Below the pieces are notes generated by a model, which was given only the letters and a program-made list of their open reading frames with translations, was not told the DNA's origin and did not search any database. The position numbers and the translations under genes are program-made. This document shows, in pieces, positions 53,052-62,973 of a stretch of DNA of 64,000 bases (the first letter of the stretch is position 1; each line of letters starts with the position of its first letter). The DNA comes from Verrucomicrobiota bacterium (lineage in GTDB: Bacteria; Chlamydiota; Chlamydiia; Chlamydiales; Rhabdochlamydiaceae): the NCBI GenBank assembly GCA_018240065.1, contig JAFEGH010000005.1, forward strand, positions 1 to 64,000, written 5' to 3'.

Positions 53052-54050
53052 CTAGAAAATGAACCCAAAGTCTAATGTCAGACCCTGCATGCTGATGGCT
53101 TTATCAGTGCCAGGCCCATTAGCAGCTTCCGAAATGAAGTTCGCTTCCCACATTGCGTTGACTCGGAACTGATTTTTATCTTTTCCGAAGCAGCATCCAT
53201 AGGAAAGGCCCATTTGGAGTTGCATTGTAGGCATCAGTTGCCAGTACTCTTCGCCTCTGATGTTGACATCGACTTCTGTCTCATCGACTTCGACATCGAA
53301 AGATCCTTTGCCAAGGTGTTTTCCATAGACAAGAGATCCGGAAACGTTCCCGATCAGGCTAAATCCTCTGAAATCCCCCCAGTTGGTATTGACGCCGATT
53401 CTTGGTCCAACGCCCCAGGCGCTCTGTCTGATTGAACCTTCGACATCGACATCGCCAACGAGATCATCGGCATCTGAATCGAGCTCGAGGAAATTTCTGA
53501 CCGTTGTCCAGATGGCATGAACGCCAGTGAACGGACGGATGAAAAAGTGGCGGCTGACATAGAACGATTTTCCTAATTCAAAGTCAGCGGCATTGTATCT
53601 GAAGCTGAACTTTGTATGTCCGCCATCGAAGCCGACATCCTGGCCTAAATATTCGATTTTGATGGGAGTCTCATGGCCAGTTGTTGAGTTGTAGAAATAG
53701 GTCCACATCCCCTGGATATCCCAATTGTCGTAGCCGGTATTCCAGCCCAGCGCCAATCTGACGCCTGGATCCCACTCTGCGTCTGGGCGTTCGAGTTCGA
53801 TTGTCGCATTGTACTCGTCTGAGCTTGTGACTTCCGCTTCGAGGCCAGAAAGCGAGTTAAAGTTTGTCGACCAATAGAGAAAATCAGCATTGAAATTCCA
53901 TGCCCTTTGATTGTCGCACTTTGGAGCCATTCCCATTTGGTCTTTGGGTGCAGCTGGTGCGCCAGTTGATGCTTGATCAGCTTGGGCCTGTTGTAAACTT
54001 GTTAACATGAGAGAAGAAAAAAGAAATCCTGCAATCAGTTGTTTCCGCAT
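53052..54050 (-). CDS. MOMP-like outer-membrane protein (Legionella-OMP/Lpg1974 family), paralogue 1
   Basis: The 332-residue protein has a signal peptide (about 1-24, ending QQAQA), the family opening WNFNADFLYWSTNFNSLSGLE, alternating amphipathic strands and a C-terminal Phe (LTLDFGFIF), all marks of an outer-membrane beta barrel. FIRPFTGVHAIWT and WGVGPRIGVNTNW recur in the paralogues at 59.6-62.9 kb. It may act as a porin or adhesin. GGAGG six bases before ATG 54050 and a strong terminator mark a highly expressed monocistronic gene. Confidence 0.85.
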   Translation of the reverse strand: MRKQLIAGFLFSSLMLTSLQQAQADQASTGAPAAPKDQMGMAPKCDNQRAWNFNADFLYWSTNFNSLSGLEAEVTSSDEYNATIELERPDAEWDPGVRLALGWNTGYDNWDIQGMWTYFYNSTTGHETPIKIEYLGQDVGFDGGHTKFSFRYNAADFELGKSFYVSRHFFIRPFTGVHAIWTTVRNFLELDSDADDLVGDVDVEGSIRQSAWGVGPRIGVNTNWGDFRGFSLIGNVSGSLVYGKHLGKGSFDVEVDETEVDVNIRGEEYWQLMPTMQLQMGLSYGCCFGKDKNQFRVNAMWEANFISEAANGPGTDKAISMQGLTLDFGFIF

Positions 54051-54215
54051 TTGAATCCTCCAAAAGGAACGGTTTGTTCTTTTTTCCTTGTATTATTTAT
54101 TTTATTTTATGGCAAGAGCCATTCGACAAAAATTTACTGAAATAGTTTGCATTTCATAGGAGAATTTTTTTTAATCTTACTATTTTTATGAACTATTCAG
54201 AAGAGGAAAGCGGAA

Positions 54216-55298
54216 TTATTCAATGCATTCGCAATCGGAGATCATCCCGCCGCCAAGGCAGATATCGCCTTGATAAAAGACAATCGATTGGCGAGGAGTG
54301 ACAGCTCTCTGCGGCTCAAGGAAGCGAACAATGGCGCGCCCATTCTCGATTTTCTCAATGACGCAAGGCTGTTCGGGCTGGCGGTAGCGAACTTTCGCAG
54401 CGCAATGGTAGGGAAGAGGGGCCGGCGGGTGACCTGCGACCCAGCTCAAGTCGGTCGCCATCAGCGCGCTTCGATAAAGGGAAGGATGGTCCTCTCCCTG
54501 TTCAATGATCACCGCGTTGCGCGCAATGTCCTTGCCAACGACAAACCAGGCGTCCCCAGGCCCGCCGATCCCTAGCCCTTTGCGCTGTCCGATCGTATAA
54601 AAGGCGATCCCGTCGTGCCTGCCGACGACTTTTCCGGAAAGAGTCTCAAAGTTGCCTTTTTGATAGCCCAGGTAGCGCCCTGTGAATTCCTTGAAATCTC
54701 TTTTCCCGATGAAACAGATGCCGGTGCTGTCTTTTTTTTCAGAGGTGGCAAGGTTGTGCTCTTTAGCCAGTCGCCGGACTTCAGACTTTTGCAGATGTCC
54801 AATGGGGAAGAGGACTTTTTGCAAAGCCGTCGAGGGGATTGTGTAAAGGAAGTAGCTTTGGTCTTTGCCCTGGTCGGCGCCTTTTAAGAGCTGGGGAGAA
54901 CCTCCCTCGCTTCTTTGGCAGTAGTGCCCTGTCGCCAGGAAGTCGGCGCCTATGGAGAGCGCTTTTTCCAGGAAGACTTTGAATTTGATCTCGCGGTTGC
55001 AGAGGATGTCGGGATTTGGGGTGAATCCTTGCTTGAGCTCGGAAAGGAAGTGGGAAAAGACCTGCTCCTGATACTCTTTGACGAAGTTGACGGAATAATA
55101 GGGGATCTCGAGCTGTTCGCAGACCTTGACTACGTCTTCGTAATCCCGAGTGGACCTGCACACGCCGCTTTCATCCTTTTCTTCCCAGTTTTTCATGAAC
55201 ATGCCGATCACGCGGCAGCCTTGCTGTTTAAGCAAAAGCGCCGTTACCGAGGAGTCTACTCCTCCCGACATGCCTACGACGACTGTTTTATTATTCAT
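54216..55298 (-). CDS. mnmA: tRNA-specific 2-thiouridylase
   Basis: MnmA (360 aa) makes 2-thiouridine at the wobble position of tRNA-Lys, Glu and Gln. The PP-loop is GMSGGVDSSVTALLLKQQG; the two catalytic cysteines are in TPNPDILCNREIKF and DSTGICFIGKRDF. The C-terminal beta domain has TIGQRKGLGIGG. The start codon at 55298 lacks a clear ribosome-binding site. Length is standard. Confidence 0.95.
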   Translation of the reverse strand: MNNKTVVVGMSGGVDSSVTALLLKQQGCRVIGMFMKNWEEKDESGVCRSTRDYEDVVKVCEQLEIPYYSVNFVKEYQEQVFSHFLSELKQGFTPNPDILCNREIKFKVFLEKALSIGADFLATGHYCQRSEGGSPQLLKGADQGKDQSYFLYTIPSTALQKVLFPIGHLQKSEVRRLAKEHNLATSEKKDSTGICFIGKRDFKEFTGRYLGYQKGNFETLSGKVVGRHDGIAFYTIGQRKGLGIGGPGDAWFVVGKDIARNAVIIEQGEDHPSLYRSALMATDLSWVAGHPPAPLPYHCAAKVRYRQPEQPCVIEKIENGRAIVRFLEPQRAVTPRQSIVFYQGDICLGGGMISDCECIE

Positions 55299-55461
55299 TT
55301 AAACGAGCCATTTTTCAAAAGAAGCATCATATTAAATTATGGAGATAAATTCAGCTATTAAATGAGTAAATAAATATTATTTTAAACTCGGAAGGGATAT
55401 CCCTAGAGAGAATTTGGGAATCTATGGTAATCAATGGGTTGGAACATACTATCGAGGGGTT

Positions 55462-56124
55462 ATGTCATCGGTAAAGGAAAATCTCATCCGCGTCCCTGTC
55501 AAAGGGAAGGGAGATCTCGAAGGAGATCTGCAAATCCCCATGGGAGCGAAGGGGATCGTCGTTTTTGCGCACGGCAGCGGCAGCAGCCGCCACAGCCCCC
55601 GCAACGGTTTTGTGGCAGGCTTGTTGCAGAAAGGAGGTCTTGGCACTCTTTTAATTGATCTTCTGACAAAAGAAGAGGGGGCCATTGATGACGTCACGTC
55701 TGCACTCCGCTTTGATATCGATCTGCTCACAGACAGGCTTTGCCTGGTGACCAGATGGCTCGCCTCGTCCAAAGAGGGAAAAAATCTACTGCTCGGCTAT
55801 TTTGGAGCTAGCACAGGGGCTGCGGCCGCCCTTTGCGCCGCCGCCGAACTCAAGAACGGGATAGCGGCGGTGGTCTCAAGAGGAGGAAGGCCTGATCTTG
55901 CACGTGCTGTTTTAAAGGATGTCGAAGCGCCGACGCTGCTAATCGTCGGCGGCTATGACGGACCTGTGATCGGAATGAATGATGAGGCCTACACACAGTT
56001 AAAGTGCGAGAAAAAAATGGTGCTCATTCCCGGCGCCACCCACCTCTTTGAAGAGCCGGGAAAGCTGGAAGAGGTCGCTCGCCTGGCCCTCGACTGGTTC
56101 AGCGCGCATTTTGAGGGGAAATGA
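55462..56124 (+). CDS. dienelactone-hydrolase-like alpha/beta hydrolase
   Basis: The 220-residue product has VFAHGSGSSRHSPRN (oxyanion loop), the nucleophile elbow FGASTGAAAAL, an Asp in VGGYDGPVIG and a His in PGATHLFEE, a complete Ser-Asp-His triad. Related proteins elsewhere are fused to phosphoribosyltransferase domains; this one is free-standing. ATG at 55462 follows GAGGGG. The stop overlaps the TauE gene by four bases, so the two, with the ATPase gene, form an operon. Substrate unknown. Confidence 0.8.
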   Translation: MSSVKENLIRVPVKGKGDLEGDLQIPMGAKGIVVFAHGSGSSRHSPRNGFVAGLLQKGGLGTLLIDLLTKEEGAIDDVTSALRFDIDLLTDRLCLVTRWLASSKEGKNLLLGYFGASTGAAAALCAAAELKNGIAAVVSRGGRPDLARAVLKDVEAPTLLIVGGYDGPVIGMNDEAYTQLKCEKKMVLIPGATHLFEEPGKLEEVARLALDWFSAHFEGK

Positions 56125-56873
56125 TCGCCTGGTACGAACTCCTATTATTCGTTGTGATCTTTATCGTCAGTTTCTTCAGCGTGGTCGCAGGTGGAGTTGG
56201 GCTGCTTACCCGCCCCATACTGATCCTCTTTGGATACCCGCCGGAGATTGCGATCGGAACATTTCGGATTGCGAACCTCTTTTCAAGGATCGCCGGATTC
56301 GTTTCCCTTGTTCAGGGAAAAAAAGTCGAAATGGACTGGCATCTCGCTCTCTTTTTATTCACCCCGTCTCTGATCGGGGGCATGATCGGAGCCGAAATTG
56401 TCAGCACGGTCAATCCTCCCCTCATCCGAACCCTGCTGGGGATTTTTGTGATCATCATCGGGGCGGTCATGCTCATCGAACGCGATTTAGGGATTATCCC
56501 GCTGCATCACCGGATGACGTGGCTCAACAAATGGATCGGCGCGGTATCAACGGTGATCATCGGGATCTTCGCGGCTTTCGTCGGTGGCTCCGGAATCCTT
56601 TTTGCTTATCTTCTCATTTTCAATTACGATAAAAGCTATCTCGCTTCTGCGCCCATTCGTAAGATCGCCAACTTTGGAAGCGCTCTGAGCGCGTCGGTGA
56701 TTTTTTTCATCCATGGCACCATCGATTGGCGTTTGATGGTTTTAGTGCTGATCGCCGATGGCCTCGGCGAATATTTTGGCGGACTTTATCAGATGCGCAA
56801 GGGGGCGGATTGGATCCGGAGGGTGACCCTGATCGTCGTTTTCGCCTCCGGTCTGGCCATGATTTTCTACTAG
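56121..56873 (+). CDS. TauE/SafE-family sulfite exporter-like permease
   Basis: The 250-residue membrane protein has about eight hydrophobic segments arranged in two halves, with GGVGLLTRPILILFGYPPEIA in the first and FVGGSGILFAYLLIFNYDKS in the second, the internal repeat of the TauE/SafE (UPF0721) family. Members export organosulfur anions or sulfite, but specificity cannot be read here. It starts within the stop of the hydrolase gene and ends nine bases before the MgtA start. Confidence 0.82.
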   Translation: MIAWYELLLFVVIFIVSFFSVVAGGVGLLTRPILILFGYPPEIAIGTFRIANLFSRIAGFVSLVQGKKVEMDWHLALFLFTPSLIGGMIGAEIVSTVNPPLIRTLLGIFVIIIGAVMLIERDLGIIPLHHRMTWLNKWIGAVSTVIIGIFAAFVGGSGILFAYLLIFNYDKSYLASAPIRKIANFGSALSASVIFFIHGTIDWRLMVLVLIADGLGEYFGGLYQMRKGADWIRRVTLIVVFASGLAMIFY

Positions 56874-56882
56874 GTGATACTC

Positions 56883-59480
56883 ATGAATCATTCCGGCTTT
56901 GCATTCTGGCATTTAGGCGAGAAAGAACTCTTGGAAAAGCTCCGTTCAACTTCTGGCGGACTCAGCCATGCGGAAGCCGCGCACAGACTAAAAAAAGTCG
57001 GTAGAAACCTCCTTGCGTCAAAAGCAAAGCACACTCTGTTCTCTCTGTTCATCTCGCAATTCAAAAGCCCGCTCATTCTTCTTCTGATTGCCGCGGCGAT
57101 TCTGTCGCTGTCTTTGAGGGACAAGACCGACGCTCTCATCATTTTACTCATCGTATTTGCCAGCGGCATCCTGAGTTTCTTTCAGGAAAAAGGAGCGGTC
57201 AGGGCGGTCGAGAAACTGGTCGCGCTCGTAAAGGTGCGGGCCATGGTGCTGCGCGAAGGGAAAAATTGCGAGATTGACCTGGAAGAGGTCGTCCCAGGAG
57301 ACATTGTACTATTATCCGCAGGCGATATCGTGCCAGGGGACTGCAGGATCCTTGAGTCCAGGGATTGCTATGCCAATGAGGCTACTCTCACGGGAGAGAC
57401 ATTCCATATCGAAAAAAAAGAGGGGATAGTGGCAGCGGCAACTCCGCTCAGAGACCGCTCCAATGCGCTTTTCATGGGGAGCAACATCGTTAGCGGCACA
57501 GCAAAGGCGCTCGTCATCTACACAGGCAAATCGACAGAGTTCGGCAAGGTGTCGGAGCATCTCAAATTCCGCCCTCCTGAGACCTCATTTGAGAAGGGGA
57601 TCCGGCATTTCGGATACCTGCTTCTGGAAGTCACACTGATGATGGTCATTGCGATTTTTGCGTTCAACGTCTACTTGCAGCGCCCAGTGCTCGAATCTTT
57701 CATGTTCGCGCTCGCCCTTGCCGTCGGACTCACTCCCCAGCTCCTGCCGGCGATCATCAGCATCAATCTTTCTCACGGGGCCAAAAGAATGGCCAAACAA
57801 AAGGTGATCGTCAAACGGCTCTCTTCGATTGAAAACATCGGAAGCATGAACGTCTTCTGTGCTGACAAGACGGGGACTCTCACGCATGGGGTGATTGAAC
57901 TGTCCGGCGTGATGGATGCCCAGGGGCGCCCCTCTAAAGAAGTGCTCCTTTACGCCTATCTCAATTCCACTTTTCAATCAGGCTACGACAATCCTATCGA
58001 CAAAGCGATTGTGGCCAAAGAAAAGATTGACGTGTCCGCTTACAGGAAACTCGATGAGATTCCTTATGATTTTAATCGCAAGCGCTTAACTGTTCTCGCT
58101 AGCGGGCCCAAGGAAAAGCTGTTGATTTCCAAAGGGGCATTCACTTCCCTCCTGGACATTTGCAATGAGGTGGAGATCGATGGGATGAAACGTCCAATAG
58201 CTGCACTTAGGACTACCCTGCAGGAGCAGTTTGAGCGTTTTTGCGCACAAGGGTTTCGCGTTATTGCAGTCGCCTATAAGCTCACCGATAAAGAGATTGT
58301 GGGCATGGAAGATGAAAATGGTTTTATCTTCGTAGGATTCCTCCTCTTTTTCGACCCTCCCAAAGAGGGGATGAAAGAAACGCTGGCTAAAATGAAAGGC
58401 GCGATGGTCGATGTCAAAATCATTACCGGCGACCACCATCTCGTGGCAGCGCATATCGCCGAGGAACTCGCTCTTCTCCCCAAGAGGGATGCCTCCCAGC
58501 TTCTTCAGGAATGGATCAGGCATCACGTCCTCACAGGCGCGCAAATCCGCAAGATGAGCGATATCTCACTCATCCGCCAGGTCCAGTCCAGGACGATTTT
58601 TGCTGAAGTCGAGCCGAATCAGAAAGAGAGGATCATCCTGGCTCTTCGGAAGTCAGGCCAGGTCGTGGGCTTTTTAGGCGACGGGATCAACGACGCCACT
58701 GCACTTCATACTGCAGATGTGGGGATTTCTGTGGATTCGGCTGCCGATGTGGCCAAAGAGGTCGCGGACATCGTCCTTTTGAAGAAAGATCTTTCGGTCC
58801 TTCTGCGCGGCATTCAGGAGGGAAGGCGCACGTTTGCCAATACGATGAAGTATATTTTCATGGCGACAAGCGCCAACTTCGGCAATATGTTCAGCATGGC
58901 GGGAGCTTCCCTTTTTCTTCCCTTCCTGCCGCTGCTGCCTAAGCAGATCCTGCTGACAAACCTGCTTACCGACTGTCCGGAAATGACAATTGCCACCGAC
59001 CGCGTTGACGCCGATACAGTCGACCGCCCGGTCAAGTGGGATATGCAATTCATTCGCAAATTTATGATGGTTTTCGGACTCATCAGTTCCATTTTCGACT
59101 ACATGACATTCGGAGTTCTTCTTTATGTGATGAAGGCGTCCCCCGATGTTTTCAGAACGGGCTGGTTCATCGAATCGGTGCTCTCCGCTTCCATGATCGT
59201 CCTTGTCGTGCGTACAAGAAAACCCTTTCTTTCATCCAGGCCCGGCCCCTTGCTGACGGCGGCTGTCGCATTCATTGTGATCGTCACTCTGCTTCTACCG
59301 TTTAGTCCTTTGGCTTCTGCCTTCGGCTTTGTCCCGTTGCCGATGCGCTTCTACTCGTGCATTGCGGCTATCGTCATGCTTTATATCTTCTCGGCTGAGG
59401 TTGCCAAAAAGATGTTCTATGCATATCCAAAGTGGAAAGAACTGAGGAATCAAAAGAGGCTGACCTGGAAGATTCCTTGA
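56883..59480 (+). CDS. mgtA: magnesium-translocating P-type ATPase (MgtA/MgtB type, P3B)
   Basis: The 865-residue pump has the N-terminal cation-ATPase domain (LRSTSGGLSHAEAAHRL), the TGE loop (EATLTGETF), the M4 motif AVGLTPQLLPAIISINLS characteristic of MgtA/MgtB, the phosphorylated Asp in CADKTGTLTHG, and the hinge GDGINDATALHTADVG. It imports Mg2+ (or related cations) into the cytoplasm. ATG at 56883 follows AGGTGA; a GTG three codons earlier is possible. No mgtC or PhoPQ-like neighbour is seen. Confidence 0.92.
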   Translation: MNHSGFAFWHLGEKELLEKLRSTSGGLSHAEAAHRLKKVGRNLLASKAKHTLFSLFISQFKSPLILLLIAAAILSLSLRDKTDALIILLIVFASGILSFFQEKGAVRAVEKLVALVKVRAMVLREGKNCEIDLEEVVPGDIVLLSAGDIVPGDCRILESRDCYANEATLTGETFHIEKKEGIVAAATPLRDRSNALFMGSNIVSGTAKALVIYTGKSTEFGKVSEHLKFRPPETSFEKGIRHFGYLLLEVTLMMVIAIFAFNVYLQRPVLESFMFALALAVGLTPQLLPAIISINLSHGAKRMAKQKVIVKRLSSIENIGSMNVFCADKTGTLTHGVIELSGVMDAQGRPSKEVLLYAYLNSTFQSGYDNPIDKAIVAKEKIDVSAYRKLDEIPYDFNRKRLTVLASGPKEKLLISKGAFTSLLDICNEVEIDGMKRPIAALRTTLQEQFERFCAQGFRVIAVAYKLTDKEIVGMEDENGFIFVGFLLFFDPPKEGMKETLAKMKGAMVDVKIITGDHHLVAAHIAEELALLPKRDASQLLQEWIRHHVLTGAQIRKMSDISLIRQVQSRTIFAEVEPNQKERIILALRKSGQVVGFLGDGINDATALHTADVGISVDSAADVAKEVADIVLLKKDLSVLLRGIQEGRRTFANTMKYIFMATSANFGNMFSMAGASLFLPFLPLLPKQILLTNLLTDCPEMTIATDRVDADTVDRPVKWDMQFIRKFMMVFGLISSIFDYMTFGVLLYVMKASPDVFRTGWFIESVLSASMIVLVVRTRKPFLSSRPGPLLTAAVAFIVIVTLLLPFSPLASAFGFVPLPMRFYSCIAAIVMLYIFSAEVAKKMFYAYPKWKELRNQKRLTWKIP

Positions 59481-59487
59481 GAAACGG

Positions 59488-59512
59488 GCTTTCCATTTGG
59501 AAGGCTTTTTTT
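59488..59512 (+). terminator. terminator of the hydrolase-TauE-mgtA operon
   Basis: GCTTTCC pairs with GGAAGGC (one G-T pair) around ATTT, followed by seven T residues. Confidence 0.7.
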
Positions 59513-59577
59513 AGGAGGAGTTCTTCACAGAATCATCTTCTCAAGCGATGTGAAAGCAATCATTCAGGGCCGGCTGG

Positions 59578-60645
59578 TTAGAAATCCAGTCTGAACTCGA
59601 CGGTTAGGCCCTGAAGGCTCAAATCTTCCGACCATCGCTCAAAAGCAGTGGACAGGGAATCGAAAATCGGCAGCTGGTTCTGTCTCCACCAATACTGGTT
59701 CTCGTAGCCGGCCTTGATCATGAAATGATACCGGTCGCCATTTAAATTGGTCTCATAAGCTGCCCCTAAGCCAAAGCCGATCGCAGGAACCATTCGGTGC
59801 AAGTTATAGCGGAGATTGTAAAACTCGAAATCGCTGGTTTTATTATCCTCAAATTCCTTGACGTGGAAGTCGCCCCATAACAAGTCTCCAAAGAAATTCC
59901 CGAATAGGCTGAAGTTCTCGCAAAAGAAAAATTGCGCGTCAAGTCCAAGGCGGGGGCCGATGCCCCAGAAGTCGTTTTTCCCTTTCAAAACGATGAGATT
60001 GTCGAATATCCTGTGGCCGCTAAATCTTCGATGTTGGTCGATCCACGCTGTGGCAAGTCCAAAGAAGGGGCGCAAAGAGAGGTATTTGCTGACAAAGAAA
60101 TTTCGTCCGAGGACAAGGTTGATATCGTAGAAATCGACATGCCAATGCGCGTGCAGATCAAACAAGGGAAACGACTCCTGCCCGAAAAGGGGATAAAAGC
60201 GGAGAACGTCGGAGTCGAAGGAATGGCTAGCTTCAGTTTTGAAATAGGTAAAATCTGCGTACGCATCCCATCCGTCATGTTCGAAAAGATACCCCACTCC
60301 GACTTTAAAACCCGGCTGCCATTCGAAGTTGAAATGTTTCATGGGTCCGATGTTGGGAGTGACAGCGGGAGCTTTTTTGTCTACGAAGACGTAGTCTGTC
60401 CCGCCCTCATACAGCTTCCACCACAGAAAATCTGCGGTGATGAACAGGCCGTAGCCGTCGATTTGGGAAGCGGCAGAGGGAGTTTTCGCGCCGTAGTTGC
60501 CGTAAGCGGTCTCTCCTCTGACTTTTTTCATGTCGGTTTCCAAACGCCCGATCCGTGCTTCGACGTCCGCATCACAATGACCTTGGACAGAGGCGAATAG
60601 GATGCCGCTTGCGACAGGTATAAACGGATAGAAATTCAAGTTCAT
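59578..60645 (-). CDS. MOMP-like outer-membrane protein, paralogue 2
   Basis: The 355-residue protein has a signal peptide (about 1-22), a short heptad segment (RIGRLETDMKKVRGETAYGN), the family opening YGLFITADFLWWKLYEGGTD, beta-barrel strands such as FSLFGNFFGDLLWGDFHV, and the C-terminus LQGLTVEFRLDF ending in Phe. It is the last of three tandem paralogues on the minus strand; the gap to the next is 13 bases. GAGAG lies before the ATG. It probably is an outer-membrane porin; the N-terminal coil may form periplasmic trimers. Confidence 0.85.
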   Translation of the reverse strand: MNLNFYPFIPVASGILFASVQGHCDADVEARIGRLETDMKKVRGETAYGNYGAKTPSAASQIDGYGLFITADFLWWKLYEGGTDYVFVDKKAPAVTPNIGPMKHFNFEWQPGFKVGVGYLFEHDGWDAYADFTYFKTEASHSFDSDVLRFYPLFGQESFPLFDLHAHWHVDFYDINLVLGRNFFVSKYLSLRPFFGLATAWIDQHRRFSGHRIFDNLIVLKGKNDFWGIGPRLGLDAQFFFCENFSLFGNFFGDLLWGDFHVKEFEDNKTSDFEFYNLRYNLHRMVPAIGFGLGAAYETNLNGDRYHFMIKAGYENQYWWRQNQLPIFDSLSTAFERWSEDLSLQGLTVEFRLDF

Positions 60646-60658
60646 CTTTTTCTCTCAA

Positions 60659-61735
60659 TTAAAAGTCGAATCTCACATCGACGGTGATTCCTTGCAAACT
60701 TAAATCTTCGTTGAATCGGCGGAATCGCTCGAAAAGGAAGCTCGAGAAGTTCGGCATCTGGTTCTGCCCCCACCAATACTGATTTTCATAAAGGACGTTC
60801 ACGCAGAGATGATAGCTGTTGTGGTAGAGGTTAGTCTCATACCCGATTCCAATTTGAGTTTGAACCATGGGTGAAACTTGATGAAGATCGAGGTCAAAGT
60901 CATTGATCACACCACCGGTCGATACGTTTTTCTCTTTATGGCGGACATCGAAGTCTCCCCATAGGATCGCGCCTCCGGCAGAACCTATCAGGTGCAAGCC
61001 GTAGTCGAGAAACCACCTGCCTTCAAATCCCGCAGAGGGTCCGATTCCCCAGAAATCGTTGCGGTCTTTGGATTTTAGCCTCGACGCAGCGGGCGAGAAA
61101 ATTTTTGCGCTCGAACGCGCGCTCTGATCGATCCACGCTGTCTTCACTCCGGCGTAAGGATGGAAAGAGAGCTTGGGGCTCACGAAAAAATTCCTGCCAA
61201 GAGTCAGGTCAAGGGTGTAAAAATGCAGGTTCCAATGAGCTTTGACTTGCGAGGCATTAAAGAAATTCGGGGCAATGAACAGGGGAACAAGGAATGACTG
61301 CCCATGAAGAGAAGAAGCAGAGGAATTTTCTGCTCTAAACCACGTGAAGTTGAGTTGGAGGTCCCATTTATCGTGCGCAAAGATCTTGCCGATTCCAGCC
61401 CGAAAACCATAATCCCATTTAAAATTCAGCCTGCGGTTATCGACCGCAACAGCAGGGGCTCTGGTTGGGGTATTCTCCCAAAGTTCGGCGTAATCCATTC
61501 CCCCCTCGTCGGCATGCCACCAGAGCATGTCGCCTGTAAAATACCAGTATTCGCCCTGGATCTGCGGCGATGCAGAGGCTGTTTTTGCTCCGATGTTGCC
61601 ATGGGCCGTGCGCATGCTGATCTCGTTCATCTGTGATTCCAAAACAGTGACGCGGGAATCAGGTTCGACAGCCCATGCAGCCATCGCTGGAAGGGTCATG
61701 AGAACTACAGTGGAGAGTGCGAATTCTTTTTTCAT
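60659..61735 (-). CDS. MOMP-like outer-membrane protein, paralogue 3
   Basis: The 358-residue protein repeats the plan of its neighbours: signal peptide (about 1-22), heptad segment RVTVLESQMNEISMRTAHGN, WYFTGDMLWWHADEGGMDY, the conserved FFVSPKLSFHPYAGVKTAWID and DFWGIGPSAGFEGRWF, and the barrel end LQGITVDVRFDF. Sequence identity to its neighbours is modest apart from these blocks, so the duplications are old. AAGG precedes ATG 61735 at seven bases. Confidence 0.85.
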   Translation of the reverse strand: MKKEFALSTVVLMTLPAMAAWAVEPDSRVTVLESQMNEISMRTAHGNIGAKTASASPQIQGEYWYFTGDMLWWHADEGGMDYAELWENTPTRAPAVAVDNRRLNFKWDYGFRAGIGKIFAHDKWDLQLNFTWFRAENSSASSLHGQSFLVPLFIAPNFFNASQVKAHWNLHFYTLDLTLGRNFFVSPKLSFHPYAGVKTAWIDQSARSSAKIFSPAASRLKSKDRNDFWGIGPSAGFEGRWFLDYGLHLIGSAGGAILWGDFDVRHKEKNVSTGGVINDFDLDLHQVSPMVQTQIGIGYETNLYHNSYHLCVNVLYENQYWWGQNQMPNFSSFLFERFRRFNEDLSLQGITVDVRFDF

Positions 61736-61756
61736 CTTTTGACCTTCTCCTAAACT

Positions 61757-62851
61757 CTAAAAATCAAATCGGGCGGCAAGGGTCAGGCCGTTGATGGACA
61801 GATCCATCGATTCGTGCTGAAAAGTAAACCCCTGGAATGGTTCATTGATAAACTGGTTCTGCCGCCACCAGTATTGGAATTCATATCCCAGCATGACTCC
61901 AAGATGGTTTTCGTCATTGTTGATGTTCGCGTCCCAACCGATCTCGAGCTTCATCTGGACATTGGGCACCAGCCTGTGGAAATCGCCGTCGATGTGAAAG
62001 ATGGGTAATTTGCCTGTCGAGAGATAGTCAGTTTCTTTCGTGTGCGCATCGAAGTGGCCCCATTGCAGGGAGCCGTTGACGGAACCTAAAAGGCTGAAAT
62101 GTTTCCCCAGGTACCAGCTCCCTTCCAGGCCGGCCCTTGGCCCTATCCCCCAAAAGTTGTTCTTGCCATAGATGTTCTGCCCTGAGAGCGACGTGGCAGG
62201 ATCGGGAGGTTGCCGCGTTTCATAGCGGCGGCGCTGGCAGATCCATGCGCTTTCGATGCCAAACTGGGGTCTGAAGGAGAGGAATTTGCTGACAAAGAAG
62301 CTCCTTCCGAGTTCAAGGTCCAGCACATAATAGTGGACATCCCAGTGGCTGTTGATTTTTTTTGCGGACAGAGTAAATGGGTCTCCTTTGAGGGGCACAA
62401 GACCGCCGTTTTTCGGCGCATGCGCTGAATTAGAGGCGTCGGTCTGGAACCAGGTGAAGTTGATATAGGCGTCCCATCCGTCATGTTCGAAGTTGTAGCC
62501 TGCGCCTGCTCGAAAACCGAAGTCCCAGTCGAAATGGGAGTGTTTGGATTCTCCTTTTACCGGTTGACCCTGGTTGATCGGCCCATTGTGCGAAAGTGAA
62601 TAATCTGATCCTCCTTGATAGAGGTGCCAGAAGAGAAGCTCAGCTGTGGTGAAAAGCCCATAGCCGTCGTACTGGGGATTGGCAGACGCCAGTTGGACGC
62701 CGGTCGTTTTCTTGACAGTCTCCGTTTTGATCGCCGCCATCCGCGTTTCAAGGGCGCTTAAGCGCGAGCTTAGTTCATCCGCATTTGTAAATGAAGAAGC
62801 CAGACAGAGGGCGAGGGTACAGGGGGTCTTCCAGAAGGGTGCCGCGTGCAT
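61757..62851 (-). CDS. MOMP-like outer-membrane protein, paralogue 4
   Basis: The 364-residue protein starts the three-gene array. Signal peptide about 1-24 (ASSFTNA), heptad segment RLSALETRMAAIKTETVKK, YGLFTTAELLFWHLYQGGSD, FFVSKFLSFRPQFGIESAWI, NFWGIGPRAGLEGSWYLG, and the end INGLTLAARFDF. ATG at 62851 follows AAGGTGG; a GTG three codons upstream is less likely. The 21-base gap to paralogue 3 fits co-transcription. Confidence 0.85.
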   Translation of the reverse strand: MHAAPFWKTPCTLALCLASSFTNADELSSRLSALETRMAAIKTETVKKTTGVQLASANPQYDGYGLFTTAELLFWHLYQGGSDYSLSHNGPINQGQPVKGESKHSHFDWDFGFRAGAGYNFEHDGWDAYINFTWFQTDASNSAHAPKNGGLVPLKGDPFTLSAKKINSHWDVHYYVLDLELGRSFFVSKFLSFRPQFGIESAWICQRRRYETRQPPDPATSLSGQNIYGKNNFWGIGPRAGLEGSWYLGKHFSLLGSVNGSLQWGHFDAHTKETDYLSTGKLPIFHIDGDFHRLVPNVQMKLEIGWDANINNDENHLGVMLGYEFQYWWRQNQFINEPFQGFTFQHESMDLSINGLTLAARFDF

Positions 62852-62973
62852 AGTGTCCACCTTAAAACAAATCTTTAATGCGAATCACTTTTCTAGCAGT
62901 TGTAAGGAATAATTTATATAGAAATTTTTCACAATTTGTGCTAAAATAATTGGCCTATCAGACAGGAAAATTC

